5,335 nucleotides of DNA from NCBI GenBank assembly GCA_013003515.1, contig JABDIW010000179.1, positions 1-5,335 of the forward strand, read 5' to 3'. Within the stretch, counting starts at the first letter, position 1. The number at the start of each line of letters is the position of its first letter. This document shows, in pieces, positions 1-5,335 of the stretch. The DNA is from Acidimicrobiia bacterium. Its GTDB lineage: Bacteria > Actinomycetota > Acidimicrobiia > Spongiisociales > UBA5794. Below the pieces are notes generated by a model. The model was given only the letters and a program-made list of their open reading frames with translations, was not told where the DNA came from and ran no database searches. The position numbers and the translations under genes are program-made.

Positions 1-712
1 CCTGGCGCGCAGCGCACGCCTCCTCGCCGCCGACGACGCGGCCCTCGAGATGGAAGCCGGGCGCATCGAAGCCCGCCGATCGGGTGACGAGTGGTACCTG
101 GCCGCCTCCGAGCTGACGGTGGTCCACCCGTCGATCGCCTCGAGGGCGGTGCGGCAGGTTCTGCGGTCGGTGCACGGGGGACTTCCCGGCAACGAGCGAG
201 AGGTCGTTGCGGCGCTGTCGGTGGCCGCCGGGTCTCTCGAGCGCGCAGACCTCTCTGGCGCGTGGTCTGTGGTTCGCGACGGCGCCTGGATCGTGATCAC
301 CGCCACACCCATCCTCGGTGTCCCCGAGCCCATCGAACTGCCCGTCCCGGGTGAGGTTGCCTTCGGGCCCTACCGGGTTGCAGCGCAGTTCGGCGGACCG
401 AGGCCCATCGGGAGACCCGGGGTTGCGCTGACCGCTGCGCTCTGGGACGGAGGAGTCGAGATCCGACCCGCCTCTCCGGGTGAGCGCATCGACATCCGAT
501 CGACCTCAGGCCCGGGGTCGAAGAAGGTCTCGGACGCCCTCGCCGAGTGCGGAATCCCGCGACGACGCAGAGCGGGTTGGCCTGTGCTCTCCGCGCGTGG
601 CAACATCGCCTGGATCGCCGGATGTCGTCCAGCCCCCTGGGCCACGCCCGGTGGCGATGGGGAGGAGGAACCCGTCGTCGTGACCTTCAGGAGACCGTCG
701 TGGAGTCGGTGA
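1..712 (+). CDS. tilS: tRNA(Ile)-lysidine synthetase, 3' part (5' end outside window)
   Basis: TilS uses ATP to attach lysine to C34 of the CAU-anticodon tRNA-Ile in the cytoplasm, so that it reads AUA instead of AUG. The open frame runs in from the left edge (first full codon at 2), giving 236 visible residues; the ATG at 50 is internal. The N-terminal PP-loop ATPase domain (SGGxDS) lies upstream and is not seen. The opening residues LARSARLLAADDAAL fit the helix after the catalytic domain. The C-terminal TilS domain is recognisable near the end: SKKVSDAL (nt 518-541), the basic GIPRRRRAGWPVL (nt 551-589) and GNIAWIAGCRPAPWA, which match the family pattern KK..ida.iPr..R...PvL....i.wv.G.r...wA. 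It stops with TGA at 710-712, overlapping hpt by 13 nt, an arrangement typical of the tilS-hpt pair. Identification rests on the C-terminal motifs plus context. Confidence 0.88.
   Translation, partial: LARSARLLAADDAALEMEAGRIEARRSGDEWYLAASELTVVHPSIASRAVRQVLRSVHGGLPGNEREVVAALSVAAGSLERADLSGAWSVVRDGAWIVITATPILGVPEPIELPVPGEVAFGPYRVAAQFGGPRPIGRPGVALTAALWDGGVEIRPASPGERIDIRSTSGPGSKKVSDALAECGIPRRRRAGWPVLSARGNIAWIAGCRPAPWATPGGDGEEEPVVVTFRRPSWSR
689..694 (+). promoter_or_regulatory. Ribosome binding site deciding the hpt start
   Basis: AGGAGA lies inside the tilS coding end, 5 nt before GTG at 700 and 14 nt before the alternative GTG at 709. The spacing favours 700 as the hpt start. Translation of hpt is probably coupled to tilS, because the stop of tilS lies just inside hpt. 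Confidence 0.6.
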
Positions 713-1242
713 ACATCGAGCGGGTTCTCATCTCTGCCGATGAGATCAAGGACAAGCTGGCCGAGATGGGCGGCAAGATCACGGCCGACTACGCCGGCAA
801 GGACCTGTTGATGGTGGGGATCCTCAAGGGCGCATTCATCGTCATGGCCGATCTTGCCCGTCACATCGAGCTCCCGGTCGAGTTCGATTTCATGGCGGTG
901 TCCTCATACGGATCGGCAACCAAGACGTCCGGGGTGGTGCGCATCCTCAAGGACCTCGATCAGGAGATCACCGGCCGACACGTCCTCATCGTCGAGGACA
1001 TCATCGACAGCGGGCTCACGCTCCACTATCTCATCCGCAACCTCGAGGTTCGCAAGCCTGCATCGCTCGAGCTCGCCGCCCTCTTGATCAAGGACGGCAT
1101 CGAACGCCCCCCGCTCGACGTCAAGTACGAGGGATTCCACATTCCCCCGGAGTTCGTCGTCGGATACGGGTTGGATTACGACGGGAAACTGCGGAACCTG
1201 CCGTATGTCGGGATCATGGACACGACGGGTCTCGACGACTGA
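700..1242 (+). CDS. hpt: Hypoxanthine (guanine) phosphoribosyltransferase
   Basis: Purine salvage enzyme of the cytoplasm: transfers phosphoribose from PRPP to hypoxanthine (and usually guanine) giving IMP/GMP and pyrophosphate. With the GTG start at 700 the protein is 180 residues, the usual bacterial HPRT length. The frame is open further upstream (ATG at 547), but that part lies wholly within tilS and has no family similarity. Visible motifs: loop I GILKGAF (40-46, with K43-G44), the flexible-loop SSYG (68-71), and the PRPP-binding signature VLIVEDIIDSGLT (95-107), with the acidic pair E99-D100 and the presumed catalytic base D103. K131 in LLIKDG is placed to contact the purine O6, and FVVGYGLDY (152-160) holds the conserved Asp159 near the metal/purine. 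All key residues are present, so it should be active. It is separated from ftsH by 82 nt. Confidence 0.95.
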   Translation: MESVNIERVLISADEIKDKLAEMGGKITADYAGKDLLMVGILKGAFIVMADLARHIELPVEFDFMAVSSYGSATKTSGVVRILKDLDQEITGRHVLIVEDIIDSGLTLHYLIRNLEVRKPASLELAALLIKDGIERPPLDVKYEGFHIPPEFVVGYGLDYDGKLRNLPYVGIMDTTGLDD

Positions 1243-1248
1243 GCCCAG

Positions 1249-1277
1249 CTCTCATAGCGATGTCCACCGCATATCAT
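1249..1277 (+). promoter_or_regulatory. Weak candidate promoter for ftsH
   Basis: TATCAT at 1272-1277 matches the -10 consensus TATAAT at five of six positions and is an AT-rich island in very GC-rich DNA. The hexamer 17 nt upstream (1249-1254, CTCTCA) matches TTGACA at only three positions. If used, transcription would start near 1283-1285, at the edge of the palindrome that follows. The hpt-ftsH gap is the one place in the window where an internal promoter for the ftsH-fol genes would be expected. This is a by-eye call. Confidence 0.3.
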
Positions 1278-1282
1278 GAGCT

Positions 1283-1298
1283 TTCGCCCGCGGGCGAA
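1283..1298 (+). repeat. Perfect 16-nt palindrome in the hpt-ftsH gap
   Basis: TTCGCCCGCGGGCGAA reads the same on both strands. As DNA it could be an operator for a dimeric regulator. As RNA it could form a 6-bp stem TTCGCC/GGCGAA with a CGCG loop, extendable by a T-G pair. It ends 16 nt before the ftsH Shine-Dalgarno box (1315-1320). No T-run follows, so it is not a classical Rho-independent terminator, though a U-tract-free hairpin terminator after hpt cannot be excluded. Confidence 0.5.
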
Positions 1299-1324
1299 GA
1301 GTCGAGACCTCGCAGAGGAGAACG

Positions 1325-3268
<1,944 letters not shown>

Positions 3269-3270
3269 CC

Positions 3271-4143
3271 GTGACCTGGCGCATCCGCCACCGGGAGCTC
3301 TCGACCACCGATCACACGCTCGTCATGGGGGTCGTCAACACGACACCCGACTCGTTCTCCGATGGTGGGCAGTTGATGGTGGGCGACGGTGTTCATGCCG
3401 AGGCGGCGGTTTCCCACGGCCTGTCGTTGCTCGCGGCCGGTTGCGACATCGTGGACGTCGGCGGCGAGTCGACCCGGCCCGGCGCCGACCCCGTGCCGCC
3501 TGCCGAGGAGGCCAGCCGCGTGGTTCCCGTCATTCGAGGTCTCGCGGCGGCCGGAGCCGTCGTGTCGGTGGACACCCGGAACGCCTCGGTTGCCGCTGCG
3601 GCCATCGATGCCGGTGCCTCCATCGTCAACGACGTGACGGCGCTGGCCGACCCCGACATGGCAGGTCTCGTGGCCGACACGGGCGCCGGGGTGGTGCTGA
3701 TGCACATGCAGGGCGACCCGCAAACCATGCAGGACGAGCCTCGATATGGGGATGACGTCGCCGAGGTCGCCGCGTACCTCGCCGCCCGCAGCGACGCCGC
3801 CGTTGCCGGCGGGGTGAGCCCAGAGGCCATCTGTGTCGACCCGGGGATCGGTTTCGGGAAGACGACCGATCACAACCTCGCCATTCTCGGTCACCTCGAT
3901 CGATTCGCCCTACTGGGGTATCCGGTGCTGGTGGGGACGTCCCGAAAGGGTTTCATCGCCCGGACATTGGAATCGGGGGGTCTCGAAACCCCGCCGCCGG
4001 AGGAGCGAGATCCGGGCACGATGGCCACCGTGGCGCTGGCGATCGCAGCTGGTGCCGCAGTGGTTCGGGTTCACGATGGAGCCGGCGCGGTGCAGGCAGC
4101 ACGAATTGCCGACGCTATCGTGCGGACGCGTCGAGGGAGGTGA
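3271..4143 (+). CDS. folP: Dihydropteroate synthase
   Basis: Joins p-aminobenzoate to 6-hydroxymethyl-7,8-dihydropterin pyrophosphate to give 7,8-dihydropteroate, the sulfonamide-targeted step of folate synthesis (cytoplasmic TIM barrel). The protein has 290 residues, a normal length. The GTG start at 3271 lies 2 nt after the ftsH stop, and AGGAG (3260-3264) inside the end of ftsH is 6 nt upstream, so it is surely co-transcribed with ftsH. Motifs in order: MGVVNTTPDSFSDGG (19-33, with N23 for metal/pyrophosphate and the loop-1 D27-S28-F29), DVGGESTRPG (62-71), SVDT with D101, VND (N120, D121), MHMQGDPQTMQ (144-154), DPGIGFGKT (190-198), LVGTSRKGFI (220-229, K226) and RVHD (266-269). All pterin-, pABA- and pyrophosphate-binding elements are present. 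No obvious resistance-type insertion appears in the loop with F29 or after STRPG. folE, usually between ftsH and folP in actinobacteria, is missing at this spot. Confidence 0.97.
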   Translation: MTWRIRHRELSTTDHTLVMGVVNTTPDSFSDGGQLMVGDGVHAEAAVSHGLSLLAAGCDIVDVGGESTRPGADPVPPAEEASRVVPVIRGLAAAGAVVSVDTRNASVAAAAIDAGASIVNDVTALADPDMAGLVADTGAGVVLMHMQGDPQTMQDEPRYGDDVAEVAAYLAARSDAAVAGGVSPEAICVDPGIGFGKTTDHNLAILGHLDRFALLGYPVLVGTSRKGFIARTLESGGLETPPPEERDPGTMATVALAIAAGAAVVRVHDGAGAVQAARIADAIVRTRRGR

Positions 4144-4147
4144 CTGA

Positions 4148-4621
4148 GTGGCAGGCCTCGAGCCCCGTGGGTTCACCTGGGTGATTACAGGTCGGCTCGC
4201 CATGTCCGAGAGGATTGGCGGCTACGGCTTCCAACACCGCAGAGTGCGCCGCGAAGAAGAGATCATCTGGCTGCAGGACGAGGGATTCACGACCGTCGTC
4301 TCGTTGCTGCAGGGCAACCAGAACATCACCGCCTACGAGGCGGCGGGCATGCGCGCCTACCACCGCCCGCTCCCGAACGAGCTCGAGGACGAGGACGTGG
4401 ACAGCGTCTTCGCCGACATCGATGCAGCCCTCAAGTCGCCGCGGGCCTGTGTGCTGATCCATTCAGACCTCATCGACGACGTCCTCGTTGGGCTGCTCGG
4501 TGGGTATCTCGTCCACGCCGGGTTCATCGAGGACCCGATCGTCGCCACATCCGTGATTCAGGAGATCGCCAAGCGGGCCATCGGACCCGAGGGGCGGCGC
4601 CTCATCGGAAACCCGACCTGA
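4148..4621 (+). CDS. Unnamed protein with dual-specificity-phosphatase-like fold, probably catalytically dead
   Basis: 157 residues, no membrane segment or signal peptide. The GTG start at 4148 has GGGAGG (4135-4140) 7 nt upstream, inside the folP end; the in-frame ATG at 4202 would remove the conserved-looking WVITGRLA strand. The layout follows the cysteine-phosphatase (DSP/PTP-like) pattern: FTWVITGRLAMSERIGG (9-25), a helix EEEIIWLQDEGF (36-47), TTVVSLLQ (48-55), YEAAGMRAYHRPLPNE (63-78), a helix 83-96, then CVLIHSDLIDDVLVGLLGGYLV (101-122), where HCxxxxxR is expected. Here the nucleophile Cys is Ser106, the P-loop Arg is Val112, and the general-acid Asp of the usual P-(I/L)-P-D is Asn77. 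Cys101 is five residues too early. A binding or scaffold role is therefore more likely than catalysis (inference). It sits where folB usually lies, 4 nt after folP and overlapping folK by 1 nt. It shows no recognisable dihydroneopterin aldolase similarity. The fold call is by eye only. Confidence 0.72.
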   Translation: MAGLEPRGFTWVITGRLAMSERIGGYGFQHRRVRREEEIIWLQDEGFTTVVSLLQGNQNITAYEAAGMRAYHRPLPNELEDEDVDSVFADIDAALKSPRACVLIHSDLIDDVLVGLLGGYLVHAGFIEDPIVATSVIQEIAKRAIGPEGRRLIGNPT

Positions 4622-5214
4622 TGCCGGTCAGGGCGGCGATCGCCCTGGGCTCGAACCTCGGTGATCGTCATGGTCATCTCGACGCTGCCGTCGAAGCACT
4701 GGGGAGACTCGGTGAGCTGGTGGCGGTCTCGCGACCCGTCGAGACCGACCCCGTGGGCGGTCCGCCTGGACAAGGGCCGTACCTCAACGCAGTTGCCATC
4801 GTCGCCACGGACCTCGAGCCGAGTGTGCTTCTTCGGGAGTGCCTCGCCATAGAGGCGAGCCGGGGCCGGGAGCGCGAGGAGCGGTGGGGTCCGAGAACCC
4901 TCGACCTCGACATCCTGTTGTTCGGTGATCGACGGGTCTCCGAACCCGGGCTGACGATTCCGCACCCCCACATGGCCGAGCGGCCGTTCGTGCTGGAACC
5001 CCTCGCTGAGGTGTGGCCCGACGCCCGGTATCCCGATGGTTCCCTGGTCCAATCGAGAGGACGCCTCGCCGAACCAGCGAGAGGACGCCTCGCCGAAGCG
5101 AGAGGACGCCTCGCCGAACCAGAAGCCGAGACGCCGTCGTACCTCGCCGTCTTCCTGACGACGGGCATGCTTGCCGTCGGCCTGTGGTGGCTGCTCGACC
5201 TCATCCTGGGGTAG
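4621..5214 (+). CDS. folK: HPPK (6-hydroxymethyl-dihydropterin pyrophosphokinase) with C-terminal repeats and membrane anchor
   Basis: Transfers pyrophosphate from ATP to 6-hydroxymethyl-7,8-dihydropterin, making the substrate of FolP. The ATG at 4621 shares its A with the stop of the preceding gene (TGATG). No good Shine-Dalgarno is seen, so translational coupling is likely. Core HPPK domain about 1-141: ALGSNLGDR (8-16), GPYLNAV (52-58), the signature RWGPRTLDLDILL (88-100, magnesium-binding D95 and D97) and IPHPHMAERPFVLEPL (113-128). The enzyme core looks intact. The protein is 197 residues against roughly 160 usual. After YPDGSLVQ (137-144) it continues with SRGRLAEPARGRLAEA, a third RGRLAE (161-166), an acidic PEAE, then a hydrophobic stretch of about 22 residues from Y174 containing LAVFLTTGMLAVGLWWLL and ending at the C-terminus. 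With arginines just before it, this predicts a tail-anchored protein with the catalytic domain in the cytoplasm. The tail may come from repeat insertion joining a former downstream small membrane ORF. Confidence 0.93.
   Translation: MPVRAAIALGSNLGDRHGHLDAAVEALGRLGELVAVSRPVETDPVGGPPGQGPYLNAVAIVATDLEPSVLLRECLAIEASRGREREERWGPRTLDLDILLFGDRRVSEPGLTIPHPHMAERPFVLEPLAEVWPDARYPDGSLVQSRGRLAEPARGRLAEARGRLAEPEAETPSYLAVFLTTGMLAVGLWWLLDLILG
5054..5118 (+). repeat. Three direct repeats of a 20-nt unit inside folK
   Basis: The core CGAGAGGACGCCTCGCCGAA occurs identically at 5054-5073, 5078-5097 and 5099-5118. The offsets are 24 and 21 nt, both multiples of three, so the reading frame is kept and each copy encodes RGRLAE. 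Copies are joined by CCAG and by a single G; CCA follows the third copy. Between copies lie inverted repeats: CTCGC-CGAACCA-GCGAG (5066-5082) and CTCGC-CGAA-GCGAG (5090-5103 region), so RNA or single-stranded DNA could form small hairpins. A degraded fourth copy may follow at about 5124-5139 (CCGAGACGCCGTCG). There are no spacers of CRISPR type. Confidence 0.9.
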
Positions 5215-5273
5215 GGGGTACCTCTAGACTCGCCGCCGCACCGGTACCCACCGGAGGACTGGAGGCCGATCTC
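5215..5273 (+). promoter_or_regulatory. Gap after folK with inverted repeat, possible -10 box and double Shine-Dalgarno
   Basis: GGGTACC (5216-5222) and GGTACCC (5243-5249) form a 7-bp inverted repeat around a 20-nt loop; each arm also contains the palindrome GGTACC. TAGACT at 5225-5230, within the loop, fits the loose actinobacterial -10 form TAnnnT, but no convincing -35 stands at proper distance. Two GGAGG boxes follow (5253-5257 and 5261-5265); the second is 8 nt before ATG at 5274 and is the likely ribosome binding site. The hairpin lacks a T-run, so it is not a clear terminator. Only the ribosome binding site is well supported; promoter and operator roles are guesses. Confidence 0.4.
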
Positions 5274-5335
5274 ATGCGAATCGTGGTGGCTGGGCCGGGC
5301 CGCGCCGGCGGCTCCCTTGCGCTGGCGGCAGACGC
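5274..5335 (+). CDS. Start of a Rossmann-fold (DUF2520-type) protein, cut by window edge
   Basis: Only about 20 codons are visible, opening MRIVVAGPGRAGGSLALAAD. This is a beta strand followed by a glycine-rich turn GPGRAGG, the NAD(P)-binding start of a Rossmann fold (GxGxxG type). In mycobacteria and relatives a Rossmann-like/DUF2520 gene lies downstream of folK and directly before panC and panD, so this is the most likely identity by context and by the M-R-I-x-V-x-G-x-G-R-x-G-G opening. Ketopantoate reductase or another dehydrogenase cannot be ruled out from so short a piece. The start is well supported by GGAGG at 5261-5265. Confidence 0.7.
   Translation, partial: MRIVVAGPGRAGGSLALAAD

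Noticed and set aside
547..699. Longer hpt starting at ATG 547
   Set aside because: The extra 51 residues overlap tilS entirely, have no HPRT similarity, and a good Shine-Dalgarno box stands before GTG 700.
50..712. ATG at 50 as the tilS start
   Set aside because: The frame is open to the left edge with TilS-like residues before it; a start here would lack the whole ATPase domain.
1283..1298. Rho-independent terminator after hpt
   Set aside because: A stem is possible but no T-run follows, and the next gene begins 27 nt downstream.
5054..5118. CRISPR array
   Set aside because: The units are 20 nt with linkers of 1-4 nt and no unique spacers, and they lie within a coding frame.
4674..5204. 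176-codon minus-strand open frame opposite folK, including the repeats
   Set aside because: The repeats are open in several frames because their offsets are multiples of three. HPPK motifs on the plus strand decide the true gene.

Overview
The window is a dense, all-plus-strand stretch of bacterial chromosome. It has high GC content, C/G-ending codons, frequent GTG starts, overlapping or nearly abutting genes and strong GGAG-type ribosome binding sites. The gene order tilS - hpt - ftsH - folP - (one gene) - folK - Rossmann-like gene is a variant of the block tilS-hpt-ftsH-folE-folP-folB-folK-...-panC known from Actinomycetota such as mycobacteria. An actinobacterium is therefore the best guess. 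A deep-branching class such as Acidimicrobiia is possible, but the class is inference only.

Layout: 1-712 is the 3' part of tilS (tRNA-Ile lysidine synthetase), cut by the window edge. Overlapping it by 13 nt, 700-1242 is hpt (hypoxanthine phosphoribosyltransferase). The only sizeable gap before the end of the window, 1243-1324, holds a weak -10-like box and a perfect 16-nt palindrome just ahead of the ribosome binding site of ftsH (1325-3268, membrane AAA+ zinc protease). Two bases later comes folP (3271-4143, dihydropteroate synthase), then an unnamed gene (4148-4621) with the look of a dual-specificity-phosphatase fold. This runs by a TGATG stop/start overlap into folK (4621-5214, HPPK). 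After a 59-nt gap the first 20 codons of a Rossmann-type NAD(P)-binding protein begin at 5274.

How the genes work together: FolK pyrophosphorylates 6-hydroxymethyl-dihydropterin and FolP joins the product to p-aminobenzoate, so the downstream half is a folate operon. folE (between ftsH and folP) and folB (between folP and folK), present in the common actinobacterial arrangement, are both absent here. TilS, Hpt and FtsH are housekeeping functions that commonly travel with this block.

The two most unusual points lie in the folate part. First, the gene in the folB slot resembles a cysteine phosphatase, but the Cys, the P-loop Arg and the general-acid Asp all appear replaced (Ser106, Val112, Asn77), so it looks like a pseudophosphatase. 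Second, FolK carries a C-terminal extension made of three near-identical, hairpin-forming DNA repeats encoding RGRLAE units, followed by a single hydrophobic helix ending at the C-terminus. This predicts a tail-anchored HPPK. No RNA genes, insertion sequences, CRISPR arrays or clear intrinsic terminators were seen.
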